Source of the DNA: Cordylochernes scorpioides
Lineage: Eukaryota; Arthropoda; Arachnida; Pseudoscorpiones; Chernetidae
Direction of reading: 5' to 3'
Assembly: GCA_030710605.1 (NCBI GenBank)
Contig: CP092863.1
Location: 117,349,072-117,413,071 of the forward strand
DNA length: 64,000 bases
Positions 11,414-21,713 of the stretch are shown one piece after another; the first letter of the stretch is position 1; every line of letters starts with the position of its first letter. A model generated the notes under the pieces. It was given only the letters and a program-made list of their open reading frames with translations. It was not told the origin of the DNA and ran no database searches. Both the position numbers and the translations under genes were made by a program.

Positions 11414-13620
11414 TCCCTATATAACAGTAAGTCCTCCACTACATGATTGATTATTGTGAGGATATCGTTGTAATGACAGATCTGTCTGGTGTGTCTTTAT
11501 TAAGGCTTTGTGTGGGTGTATAATCGTATAAATATATGTCGAATGGTTGCTCTGTCCCTATATAACAGTAAGTCCTCCACTACATGATTGATTATTGTGA
11601 GGATATCGTTGTAATGACAGATCTGACTGGTGTGTCTTTATTAAGGCTTTGTGTGGGTGTATAATTGTATAAATATATGTCGAATGGTTGCTCTGTCCCT
11701 ATATAACAGTAAGTCCTCCACTACATGATTGATTATTGTGAGGATATCGTTGTAATGACAGATCTGACTGGTGTGTCTTTATTAAGGCTTTGTGTGGGTG
11801 TATAATCGTATAAATATATGTCGAATGGTTGCTCTGTCCCTATATAACAGTAAGTCCTCCACTACATGATTGATTATTGTGAGGATATCGTTGTAATGAC
11901 AGATCTGACTGGTGTGTCTTTATTAAGGCTTTGTGTGGGTGTATAATTGTATAAATATATGTCGAATGGTTGCTCTGTCCCTATATAACAGTAAGTCCTC
12001 CACTACATGATTGATCATTGTGAGGATATCGTTGTAATGACAGATCTGACTGGTGTGTCTTTATTAAGGCTTTGTGTGGGTGTATAATCGTATAAATATA
12101 TGTCGAATGGTTGCTCTGTCCCTATATAACAGTAAGTCCTCCACTACATGATTGATCATTGTGAGGATATCGTTGTAATGACAGATCTGACTGGTGTGTC
12201 TTTATTAAGGCTTTGTGTGGGTGTATAATCGTATAAATATATGTCGAATGGTTGCTCTGTCCCTATATAACAGTAAGTCCTCCACTACATGATTGATCAT
12301 TGTGAGGATATCGTTGTAATGACAGATCTGACTGGTGTGTCTTTATTAAGGCTTTGTGTGGGTGTATAATCGTATAAATATATGTCGAATGGTTGCTCTG
12401 TCCCTATATAACAGTAAGTCCTCCACTACATGATTGATCATTGTGAGGATATCGTTGTAATGACAGATCTGACTGGTGTGTCTTAATAAAGGCTTTGTGT
12501 GGGTGTATAATCGTATAAATATATGTCGAATGGTTGCTCTGTCCCTATATAACAGTAAGTCCTCCACTACATGATTGATCATTGTGAGGATATCGTTGTA
12601 ATGACAGATCTGACTGGTGTGTCTTAATAAAGGCTTTGTGTGGGTGTATAATCGTATAAATATATGTCGAATGGTTGCTCTGTCCCTATATAACAGTAAG
12701 TCCTCCACTACATGATTGATCATTGTGAGGATATCGTTGTAATGACAGATCTGACCGGTGTGTCTTAATAAAGGCTTTGTGTGGGTGTATAATTGTATAA
12801 ATATATGTCGAATGGTTGCTCTGTCCCTATATAACAGTAAGTCCTCCACTACATGATTGATCATTGTGAGGATATCGTTGTAATGACAGATCTGACTGGT
12901 GTGTCTTTATTAAGGCTTTGTGTGGGTGTATAATCGTATAAATATATGTCGAATGGTTGCTCTGTCCCTATATAACAGTAAGTCCTCCTCTACATGATTG
13001 ATCATTGTGAGGATATCGTTGTAATGACAGATCTGACTGGTGTGTCTTTATTAAGGCTTTGTGTGGGTGTATAATCGTATAAATATATGTCGATGGTTGC
13101 TCTGTCCCTATATAACAGTAAGTCCTCCTCTACATGATTGATCATTGTGAGGATATCCTTGTAATGACAGATCTGACTGGTGTGTCTTAATAAAGGCTTT
13201 GTGTGGGTGTATAATCGTATAAATATATGTCGAATGGTTGCTCTGTCTCTATATAACAGTAAGTCCTCCACTACATGATTGATCATTGTGAGGATATCCT
13301 TGTAATGACAGATCTGACTGGTGTTTCTTTATTAAGGCTTTGTGTGGGTGTATAATCGTATAAATATATGTCGAATGGTTGCTCTGTCCCTATATAACAG
13401 TAAGTCCTCCTCTACATGATTGATCATTGTGAGGATATCGTTGTAATGACAGATCTGACTGGTGTGTCTTAATAAAGGCTTTGTGTGGGTGTATAATCGT
13501 ATAAATATATGTCGAATGGTTGCTCTGTCCCTATATAACAGTAAGTCCTCCTCTACATGATTGATCATTGTGAGGATATCGTTGTAATGACAGATCTGAC
13601 TGGTGTGTCTTTATAAAGTC
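11414..13620. repeat. 141-bp satellite, about 15.6 copies
   Basis: Clear 141-bp periodicity from TCCCTATATAACAGTAAGTC through TACATGATTGATCATTGTG to TATGTCGAATGGTTGCTCTG. Each unit has GTGTGTCTTAATAAAGG or the variant GTGTGTCTTTATTAAGG, then CTTTGTGTGGGTGTATAAT. This closely resembles the LINE family F 3' terminus with its AATAAA signal, so the unit may include a LINE tail. Variant types cluster: TTTATTAAGG to the left, TTAATAAAGG in the middle. One copy near 13,092 has a 1-base deletion, which breaks the spurious minus-strand frame. Confidence 0.95.
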
Positions 13621-13930
13621 TATGTGACAATTTGACAATTGAAACAAATTTTATTGACTTCTTGTCAATAATTTGCATTAAAAATGGAAATAAAACTAAA
13701 ATATAGATTATCATGCGGGGGATGTGTCCCGGCGAGTGAGCCTTCTTTCCCAGGCGATGAGCGGGTGGTCAGCCCAACCTGTACGAAGTACCGGTAGATG
13801 ATGGATTTGGCCGACGCCAGGATGGCTAGGTCGTCATCTTCGAGGCCAGACCCGAAAATCCAGGCCCGCAAGTCAGGGGGTCGCCCGAGGACACTGAAGG
13901 CTTCGAGTCTTTGGGTGTGTATCTTGATTT
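13621..13930 (-). mobile_element. LINE family E, 5'-truncated 3' end (copy 2)
   Basis: The minus strand encodes a frame with GLEDDDLAILASAK, followed by RYFVQVGLTTRSS, then the family tail with GACAAGAAGTCAATAAAAT and AATTGTCAAATTGTCACA. This peptide matches GLDDDALAILASAK at 52.1 kb. The element directly abuts the 141-bp array on its 3' side. It is a C-terminal reverse-transcriptase ORF remnant of an unassigned non-LTR clade. Confidence 0.7.
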
Positions 13931-14455
13931 TGAGGGGAATTCGGGGTCTGTGCTGATCACGGGGGAATTTGGCGGATGAAAAATAAAAGATTGTTGTTCC
14001 ATTTAAGATAATTTGACGTAACTGACGGCTATGTGAAGCTAATCTAGAACAACCTGTGTTGAACAGAACAAGGAAACATTCGCTGTTTAATTAGAACTCA
14101 GAGATAATTTTCTCCTTTAGTTGATTGGTGGTTGGTTAATTTCTAACAAGTATTGCCTCGGTCATGTTCTTGTTGCAAAGTAATTCGTGGCTTCTTTGAA
14201 CTTTTGATTTACAAGGAACTTTTCGAAAAATATCTCTTTCTGTAGTAGTAGTCAAGAATACAAAAGATATCTTTCTCTTATATGCATATATTACAATTAT
14301 ACATAACTCAAATTTGATAAAGATGGGCTTTTATTACAGTAACACCTCTCCCAAACACCATTCTCCATCGAAAACTTTTGTTGAATTCAAAATCGGCCTG
14401 CCCTAATCAAATTTAATTTCAAATAAACTATCACCAAATTTATCCAAAAAGATGG

Positions 14456-15067
14456 AATGATTAATATATTAAAGAAATTATTAAAACATGTGAAAAAATA
14501 TCACTTTATAAGCATATAAAAATATTAGATAATAAAAGGCATATATTGGATTTAATAAAATATTTATTTTGCCAATATTTCGGCTGGCTGAACGCCAACC
14601 TTTATTGAGGCATTACATTTTTGTATACACAAACTCAGCGCCGCATAGTGTTATAATATCACAGTTGAAATCAATTAAAATACAGAGTAGGTGGGAGAAA
14701 TTTGTGCATGAAAAAATTATTATAAAAATATAATTAGCTCAACTGGAATTATTAGTTTCAAATATTGTTCATAGATGGCAGGAGAAGTCCTGTCTCAATA
14801 AAGGTTCATTCAAAGTTCGTTTTAGATATATTTCTAAGACGTAATTAAAAATAAAAGCTAGAAATGATTAGTTCTATAATTTGTCCATAGATGGCGTAAG
14901 TAGTACAACGAACTTTGAATGAGCCCTTATTTAGACAGGACTTATACTGCCATCTATGAACAATATTTGAAACTAATAATCCCAATTGAGATAATTATAT
15001 TTTTATATGCTTATAAAAGTGATAATTTTTACATATATATAATATTTTCTTTAATATATTAATCATT
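14456..15067. mobile_element. Palindromic MITE with an internal insertion
   Basis: Outer arms (14,456-14,525 and 15,003-15,067) pair through AATGATTAATATATTAAAGAAA and AGCATATAAAAATA. Inner arms of about 105 bases (14,715-14,820 and 14,905-15,005) pair through TAGTTTCAAATATTGTTCAT, ATGGCAG and TTCATTCAAAGTTCGTT. The left arm is interrupted at ~14,530-14,714 by a dispersed repeat also seen at 4,780, so the palindrome was intact before that insertion. Confidence 0.8.
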
Positions 15068-15273
15068 AACAATTTTTTTGAAAATACACAACTATCATTT
15101 TGTGAAATATTAATCTTAATTTCAAACATATTTTACTGAGCTACTTGATAAATTTATTATTAGTGAGAATATTACAAACACATTTTATGCAAAAATAGAA
15201 AAAATATATATTACACCTTTTTTAATAATCGTAAAAAAAAATTTTTTCTTTATAGTCATAAAATAATTCGAAT

Positions 15274-15282
15274 AAAAAAAAA
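15274..15282 (-). terminator. RNA polymerase III terminator of tRNA-Arg
   Basis: Nine A residues on the plus strand give a run of nine T on the minus strand, immediately after the last base of the tRNA. Four or more T is the standard pol III stop. Confidence 0.9.
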
Positions 15283-15355
15283 CGAGCCTGCCAGGATTCG
15301 AACCTGGAATCTTCTGATCCGTAGTCAGACGCGTTATCCGTTGCGCCACAGGCCC
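15283..15355 (-). tRNA. tRNA-Arg (anticodon ACG)
   Basis: A 73-base minus-strand sequence that folds as a complete tRNA. The acceptor 5' half GGGCCTG pairs with CAGGCTC at the 3' end. The D arm contains the A-box TGGCGCAACGG. The anticodon stem CTGA/TCAG encloses the loop CTACGGA with anticodon ACG (read as ICG), and the T arm contains the B-box GGTTCGAATCC. It differs little from animal tRNA-Arg-ACG as I remember it and has no intron. It delivers arginine at CGU/CGC/CGA codons. Internal promoter boxes and an adjacent T9 terminator support a functional gene rather than a SINE head. Confidence 0.95.
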
Positions 15356-16339
15356 ATGGTGTCTTAAGCCTTAGATGATTTATAAGAACTATTAATTGGC
15401 TGATTATATTATTATATTATATATTTTCACTATAATTTTATATCTCTATATACTCATATAAGCGGTCAAGATGTGATATTTTTGTTTTTAATATATATTT
15501 TTAAATTTTTACAGATTTGCTCACTTTTCGCATTTCGATTCGAACGCTAAGAGTAATTGGATATTATTTATAAACGATGAAAATAGGCATCATGTTCACG
15601 CTTTCAAAATATTATTTTTTTTTTATTGTTGAAGTTTCAAAAATAATAATTATTTCTAATAAAGAAATACATATATCATAGTTAGTATTTTGAATATAAG
15701 TTGTTGAGTGTTGAGAGAGTTTTTGAACGTAGAGGAAAAGACTAAAATTCCATTACTGGCAACACATCAACTAGATCTTATATCTTAACAGCCCATATGA
15801 TCCACAGGATTGTGTTGGTCTTAGAAAGTTTATTTATTTATCAAATAAGACGCGATATCCTCACAAGAGATGCTTACGTCAAGAAACAACATTAAACTTA
15901 GATACTATATTACATAAACAATTTGATAATTACATGGTTTGAGTAGAGTTTAAAGTAGAAAATAAAGGAAAGGACACTAAAATCATGCTTGAATTTACAA
16001 CCAACTAATGAAATAAACACAAACAAATATACCTAGTTTAGCAATTACGGTTTTTTTAACCAAGAGAGAAAATCATACGATATATTTACAGAATTTCATA
16101 AATTTTAAATATGAGTCTTTACTATTTATAAACATAAAAAGATCCTTGTATTCAATGTTTTCCATAGTTCTGTAGTTCTGGAAGACATTGAATATGCAGG
16201 TGACTGGAATCCTGCCTTCTCTATCCATATAAACATCTTTCTTGTTAACCAGGTTTCTTCAATTTTTCAGAATTGTGTATGATTCCTTATTCTAAACATT
16301 TAAACTATTTTTGAGGGGTATTTTTATTTATAAAATAAA
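15356..16339. other. AT-rich spacer, no gene seen
   Basis: Low-complexity AT-rich sequence upstream of the tRNA gene. No conserved coding frame or element ends recognised. Confidence 0.6.
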
Positions 16340-16493
16340 AACAATTTTCTACTGCCTTTACTGCAATAAAATAATTGGGCTTGGTACATAAGTAGTGAAT
16401 CCTTCCAGCAGTTTCGCCAGTTTAATGTCTAAAGGGTTTACCACTGATGAGCCAGAACCTCCCATAATTAAATCATTGCAATAAGGGCAGAAA
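16340..16493. mobile_element. MITE family M4, short copy
   Basis: Ends TTTCTACTGCCTTTACTGCA and, inverted, ATTGCAATAAGGGCAGAAA. Inside are CCAGCAGTTTCGCCAGTTTA and CACTGATGAGCCAGA. The family is defined by GGCCTGGCTCATCAGTG near both ends; other copies lie at 19.2, 23.3, 24.4 and 51.5 kb. Confidence 0.75.
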
Positions 16494-16639
16494 ATATATT
16501 TTTAAATTATATAAAAGAATCATAGAAGTCAAAATTAGTTCTAATTTATGAAAACCGATGGCGTGCTAATGTATTAATTTCAAACATAGTTGTGAAAGAA
16601 ACAATGGGGCTCCGTCATATGGTATAATCATATATATTG

Positions 16640-17000
16640 ACAATCTAAACAATTCTATTGATTATTTTATATAATCAATTGTTACAAAGGTGGAAAAACA
16701 TATAATAAGATAGTAAATAAAGGGTAGATAAAATGTAGGGGAATATATATATAGTTGTGTACAAATATCTTCAGCAAGGAAGGCTTCCCCACCTTGAGAG
16801 AGTTCTCCTCCAGACAAGGTCTTCACTCCTCAGTTCCACACCGAGGAAGTACTTATAGATGTGTGTCTTGGTAGACGTCAGGATGGCCAAGGTGTCTAGG
16901 CCATGCCCGAAGACCTGTAGGTCAGGTGGAATGATGATAAATGTCTCCCGGATGAGAGGCCTGATGTAATCATATATACAGATAACACATAGTTGTGCGG
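16640..17000 (-). mobile_element. LINE family E, 5'-truncated 3' end (copy 3)
   Basis: The minus strand carries the same ORF end as the 51.98-kb copy: GAGGCCTCTCATCCGGGAG, then a Gly-rich to IYKYFLG-like segment, then AGGTGGGGAAGCCTTCCTTG. It is followed by an AT-rich 3' UTR to the ATTGTCAATATAT tail. Frames are interrupted, so it is a dead fragment. Confidence 0.65.
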
Positions 17001-17332
17001 GAAGACGGTATTCATGTGCCGAATTCCCGCCTGAAAATCGCCACTACACAACATTTACCATCTTTTTAGTAAACTGGACCGATAACGTAGGATGTTATTA
17101 AATCGAAGCTGCCCCTAAGGGACATGGCCTGAATCCATAATATATAGATTGTTGGCTTTTGTATGAAAAAATGCCACAACTTGTTGCTTAGCACCACCTT
17201 TTGAATTGAGGTAATGAACAAAATGCATTGTTCAATTAGATATTTAAAGGGAGAGGTGCCTCTTTTAGTTTATATTTTATGTTTTAAAAGTTAAAGATGC
17301 GTAGTGTTAACTTGTGTGTGACAATAAATATA

Positions 17333-17575
17333 TTCATAGAAACATAGGGCGCCTCTCCCCTCAAAATAAACGCCAAAACCTGACGCCATCTATTGACCGT
17401 CGCTGCAAACTAGCGGCCTCGGGTCGGTGACAAAGCCACAACACTAGCTTTGGCAAACTGAGAAGCTTTCACCTAGAGGCCATGGTTTCGGACTAATGGC
17501 CCTCGGTTTATTTTGATGGGAGAGGCGCCCTGTGCTTCTATGGATCAATCTCCTCCCGGCAAATTTTATATCAAT
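17333..17575. mobile_element. Palindromic repeat with GGGCGCCTCTCCC ends
   Basis: Inverted ends CATAGAAACATAGGGCGCC and GGCGCCCTGTGCTTCTATGG, with TCAAAATAAACG next to them. The flanking tail CTCCTCCCGGCAAATTTT follows the right end in every copy (also 20,090-20,215 and 45,470-45,660). It was probably mobilised as part of a larger non-autonomous unit. Confidence 0.7.
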
Positions 17576-19197
17576 AAATATATAATTATACCAGACTATT
17601 AGATTTTAGCAGGGTATTCATATGTTGTGTATAACAAGTATTGTAGGTTCAAAGTTACTTCACTTCCCCCACAATTAAAAAAAAAAAACATGGTTTGTGT
17701 GTAAACATCATTACATTGTTAAAATATGCATATTTAATTATTTATAAATCAATATTGTATATTTTCTTATATATAGCAATTCTTTATAATATAAATATGT
17801 TTCGATAAACACAACTCGACACTTGAAAAAAGAATAGTTTATAATTTATCCGACAGATGGCGCCACCTACCAAATTCTAAGGCAGTGTGCTGCCCCATTC
17901 AATCAACAATAGCGTTTTATATTTAATTAGGTTCTTTGTTATATCTAACCCGACGTACTTTATAAATGTAAATATTCCTTCTCTTCTTCTTCGTTCTTAT
18001 CTCCACTCAATCATATTATGGTATCAAGTTGTGACCCTTGATGGTGTCTGTTTGACAACCATCATGACTGGGTGAAGTACAAGTCATTAAGACTGGGAGC
18101 ACTACTCAGTGGCAGGCCGACTTAGCTCCAAAAGAAATGGCCGCCTCTGACATGAGGTACAGATGCCATGTGCAGCTGCTCCTAATATGGAGTACAAACA
18201 CTGCTCATCCTGTATCTCTGGATTAGGAGCCCTTACAGGGTACTATCAGCAGGGCCAGCTGAACCCAGGTTTTTTAGTGAGCTTGTTACTGCTCCCCCTC
18301 CTCCTTTTTCATCCGGACTTGGGACCGGCAAAGGCAGAGTTGTAAATATTCCTTTTTATTATAATACCTTCGGTATAAAATTATAAAGACAATTCGCTGA
18401 GGGAGAAGTTTCTATCTCAACAATACAAGCTTTCGGGTGTAACATCCCTTTGACAGGTATAGAAATTAAACAAATTCATATATTTTTATTTATTCAAGTA
18501 ACCCAGGTTCCTGGAGCGTACAGCAATTCATATATAGATGTATATATGTTATGAATAATTTGTTTGTTGTTAGATAAAGGGTTGATAAGACAAAGGATCG
18601 ATAAGATAAAGGGTTGAGGTGCAGTCTTGATAAGAAAAAGATAATTATTTACCATCAAGTAGCTTCTATTTTCAATTACTTGAGGAAATATTACACATTA
18701 GTTATTTTCACATTATATAGAATTTATAAAGTTAATCCTATATTAGTGATTTAAAAAGATAGATATGTTAACTAGGCATATTTACAACAAAACTGAAAGT
18801 CATTCGAAAAACGATGATAACAAAAGTGGAATTATCAATGAATAAAAATAAAATATATATATTTTAAAATATAGAAATATTTGAGGTTTTAGATTATATA
18901 ATATATATATATAGAAAGAAGTAGGGAGTGTGAGATGGATATGCAGATAATAATTTATTTATTACAGTTAAATCATTAAAAAAAGAGGTTTTCTAAGTTT
19001 TAGTATCGTAGTTATACCAGTCGAAGGGCTTGTATTGCTGTTATAGAAACTCTTCCCTCAGCGAATTGTCTTTTATTCCTTTTTATTTAAAACACAAATA
19101 TTTCCATTAGTGGAGATATGGGCCATGAACACCAAAAATAGTTCATTGTTTATAAGAAAGGATTTTTAGCGAACTTTTTTTTTAATTATATAAATGA
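17576..19197. other. No gene recognised; GC-richer island at 18,060-18,345
   Basis: Mostly AT-rich. A GC-richer 280-base tract (18,060-18,345) has 60-codon frames without identifiable domains and could be an old element remnant. The motif GCTGAGGGAGAAGTTTCTAT at 18,397 recurs inverted near 19,045, bracketing ~650 bases. Confidence 0.5.
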
Positions 19198-19450
19198 AAC
19201 AACTTTCTACTCTCCTTACACACTGCGATGAAAAATATTTTGGAGGGCCTGGCTCATCAGTGGTCAATATCCCCAGCGGTTTCGCCAGTTCAATCTACCA
19301 AACTTCTTTGATATACAATGTAGGTATCATTTATATGCAGGCTTCCTATTTCACAGCAATCTGGTGGATTAAAATGCCGAAACCGCTGGGAGGGTTCATT
19401 ACTGATGAGTCAGCCACTCCCATTATTTTATCATTGCAGTAAGAGCATTC
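19198..19450. mobile_element. MITE family M4, complete copy
   Basis: The left end (CAACTTTCTACTCTCC, ACTGCGATGAAAA, GGGCCTGGCTCATCAGTGG, CAGCGGTTTCGCCAG) is mirrored by the right end (CCGAAACCGCTGGGAGGGTT, ACTGATGAGTCAG, ATCATTGCAGTAAGAG). The inverted arms are about 80 bases. The interior has TTTCACAGCAATCTGGTGG. No transposase frame: a non-autonomous DNA element. Confidence 0.8.
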
Positions 19451-19469
19451 GGAAGGATAATTTTTAAAT

Positions 19470-19730
19470 ACCCCATTCTTCTTTATTTCTCAGGAAGTCT
19501 CGTGACCAGGTTTTTAGACATTGAGGTGCAGCTAGCACCACTATGACGAGGGCCAACAGCCCGAAACGCGTACGTGGTTGGCTTTTCTTGATTTATCAAG
19601 AAAATGGATTAAATAAATATTATGAACCACACCTAAATAAACGTTTAGTTTATTTTTGTTTCATTAGAGGACGCTCTACCATCTAAAATGCTTATGTAAG
19701 CGGTCAGGATATGATATTTTTAATTCTTAA
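19470..19730. mobile_element. MITE family M2, right part
   Basis: Interior ACGAGGGCCAACAGCCCGAA, ACGCGTACGTGGTTGGC and right end CTCTACCATCTAAAATGC, GCGGTCAGGATATG. It lacks the left end and is followed directly by the GTGACCCGGG repeat at 19,731. Confidence 0.75.
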
Positions 19731-20090
19731 CTAGACGGGTGACCCGGGCTTCGCCCCGGGATTGACCCGTGTGCATATCTACCCGAGTGATATATATTTA
19801 GATATATTTTTTTTATATAATTGTTTGTTATTAGCATTATCTATTTGTTTGCATCAGCATAATTTAATCTAATCTTTGATAGAGGGCGCTGTTTGTGAGC
19901 TAAGTAGAATAATTTGAATATATAGTTTTAATAATTGATTTATATATTTTTTAAAATAGCCGTTCGTCTTCCCCGTATTTTTTTACCTATGTATGGAAAT
20001 TTTGGTTTGAATTAGTGAACTACTGCAAATTTGTATACCGGACATACAAACAAACAAACATACAAACATTGATTTTTATATATATAGATA
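19731..20090 (+). mobile_element. CTAGACGGGTGACCC repeat (copy 1)
   Basis: A ~360-base unit starting CTAGACGGGTGACCCGGG and CTTCGCCCCGGGATTGACCC. It contains a GGGCGCTGTT block and ends in TACAAACAAACAAACATAC followed by (TA)n. It is nearly identical to 34,041-34,390. The fixed 5' hairpin (ACCCGGG/CCCGGGA) and the TA tail suggest a short retroelement, but the class is not settled. Confidence 0.75.
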
Positions 20091-20215
20091 GAAGCAATGG
20101 GCGCCTCTCCCGTCAAAATAAACGTCAAAACCTGACGCCAGACGGGAGAGGCGCCCATTGCTTCTATGGATTAATTTCCTCCCGGCAAATTTTCCATCTA
20201 TATATATAGATATCA
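20091..20215. mobile_element. Minimal GGGCGCCTCTCCC palindrome
   Basis: AGCAATGGGCGCCTCTCCC and GGGAGAGGCGCCCATTGCTT flank only ~20 bases that also contain TCAAAATAAACG. This is an internally deleted relative of the element at 17,333, with the same CTCCCGGCAAATTTT tail. Confidence 0.75.
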
Positions 20216-20272
20216 ACACCTGGCCTTTTTAATAATTTTTTTCTTATATTTTCATATCTTTATATAAATATA

Positions 20273-20449
20273 CAGTTAAACCTGTCTATAGCGCCCCCTC
20301 TAAATAGCACCTTCCTCTCTATAGCGCCCGATTTTAAATATGTAGTACGATGCGATTTACATTAAAAGTGACCTGTCTATAGCACACCCTCTCTATAGCA
20401 CCCTATTTTGGTGAGTCCCAAGAAGGGGGGCTATAGACAGGTTTAACTG
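20273..20449. mobile_element. Pogo/mariner-type MITE, 177 bp
   Basis: Perfect ends CAGTTAAACCTGTCTATAGC and GCTATAGACAGGTTTAACTG, flanked by TA on both sides. The interior repeats CTCTATAGCGCCC. TA flanks plus CAGT-AACCT ends fit the pogo/Tigger branch of Tc1/mariner (family knowledge). Confidence 0.85.
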
Positions 20450-20529
20450 TATATATAAGAAAAATATTGCCCTAATATGGTATCATTTATTATACATAGA
20501 TGGTGCTCGCTAATGTCTTAAGTTGGAAT

Positions 20530-20578
20530 TCACACACACACGCAGACACACACGCAGACACACACGCAGACACACACT
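20530..20578. repeat. CACACGCAGACA minisatellite
   Basis: About four 12-bp units of CACACGCAGACA. The open frames over it are artefacts. Confidence 0.9.
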
Positions 20579-20579
20579 G

Positions 20580-20815
20580 TCTATATGTTGTCTATGTTGG
20601 GCTCGGAGAAGCAGTGGAGGACCCGCTCATCGCCTGGTCCAGGACCCTCCAGCGACGAGGTCTCCTTCCTTCATCCCCCATCTTGTAAAATATATGTATA
20701 TATCTTCTCTTATCTTTATGTAATATATTTCTTCTCTCTTTGTTTTGAAATTGTTTAATATTGTCTAGAAGACAATAAATAATTTTTAATTGTCAAATTG
20801 TCACACACTGTCTAT
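20580..20815 (+). mobile_element. LINE family E, 5'-truncated 3' end (copy 4)
   Basis: The plus strand encodes GEAVEDPLIAWSRTLQRRG and LLPSSPIL to a stop, then the 3' UTR and the tail GTCTAGAAGACAATAAATAA, TTTTAATTGTCAAATTGTCA. Apart from strand it is close to copy 1 at 1,510-1,745. The signature aligns with SVQEDLVWRRTLSRWGSLP in the 51.98-kb copy, placing all copies in one family. Confidence 0.75.
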
Positions 20816-21265
20816 AGATTCACCCCCCGTACCATAGAGCAAACAATGTTAGCATTAACTGGTGACATCACCTAGCTTGATAATTCTAAGAAAGCCATTA
20901 ATATATCGAATATATTTTACAAAGTGATAACGCATCTTCTATATATAAGAAAGGAAAGCCTTCAAGTACGAATATTTCTTTTATACACAAAACAAACCCT
21001 TATACTGTCCTTACTGCGATGAAAAGGTCAGTAGAAACTTTTTGTTTATAAAGTTCCTGCTTTAATTTTCCAATATATTTTCATTTATTAGTATAACATT
21101 ATTCAATGACTAATCAAATATTATTATTATAAACTATATTTGAATGTACTTACATTTACTATATCATCATATAGTTAAATGGTCAAATATAATATTAAAT
21201 TTATTACATGGTCACTTATCAAATAATACATATTAAATTTATTATACACGTTTTTATTAATTATA

Positions 21266-21472
21266 GATTCACGGATAACACTTAAGGAAGTTGTACCTTT
21301 CAACATATATATCGGGATTGAGACATAACTATGAAAGATATTACAGTGACCTTTATTTAAGACATACGAGATAACCAAGTGTGAACAAAATTGCCTTTGT
21401 CTCCTTAAAAATAATAGAGACGACCGGCGACATCAAAGACCTTCTACTTTCTTAAGTTTTGTCATGAGTGTA
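21266..21472. mobile_element. Tc1/mariner-like MITE family M3, full length
   Basis: Left half: CACTTAAGGAAGTTGTACC, ATCGGGATTGAGACA, AAAGATATTACAGTGACC. Right half: AAGTGTGAACAAAATTGCC, GACGACCGGCGACATCAAAG, ending TTAAGTTTTGTCATGAGTGT. The ends are inverted relative to each other (ACTCATG...ACAAAACTTAAG). It encodes nothing. Confidence 0.75.
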
Positions 21473-21642
21473 TTTGTCTATATGATCACCAAAAGTCATA
21501 CTCGACTTCATGGACTTTAACACACAACAGCAACAATAATCATTTATTTCTACCAAAGCGGCGACTCGTCGTCTTTATCACCTCTACGACAATAGGTTTG
21601 GAAACTACCGGTGGACTATTCGGACTGATAATTGTTTGACTT

Positions 21643-21713
21643 CCCGGCCTAGAACACCTTCACAATTTTGCGTGTCATCCTTGCGCAGGGGCCATGCTAA
21701 TCTTCTCTGTATC
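21643..21713 (-). pseudogene. U6 snRNA 3' portion
   Basis: The minus strand of 21,667-21,713 is identical over 47 bases to human U6 snRNA nucleotides 38-84 as I know it. It includes the catalytic ACAGAGA box, the AGC triad and the bases of the internal stem-loop (GGCCCCTGCGCAAGG, ATGACACGCAAA). It goes on AATTGTGAAG and then departs from U6, with no terminal T run. U6 is the catalytic RNA of the spliceosome. The 5' end is replaced by the tandem units upstream, so this is a pseudogene rather than a functional gene. Confidence 0.9.

Noticed and set aside
12346-13568. Frames of 78 to 172 codons in the 141-bp array
   Set aside because: 141 is divisible by three; repeats of one unit only, and broken by a one-base indel near 13,092.
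11414-13620. CRISPR-like array
   Set aside because: Direct repeats have no unique spacers and the DNA is eukaryotic.
20523-20723. 66-codon His/Arg-rich frame
   Set aside because: Its first part is the CACACGCAGACA minisatellite, the rest a shifted frame of a LINE family E end.
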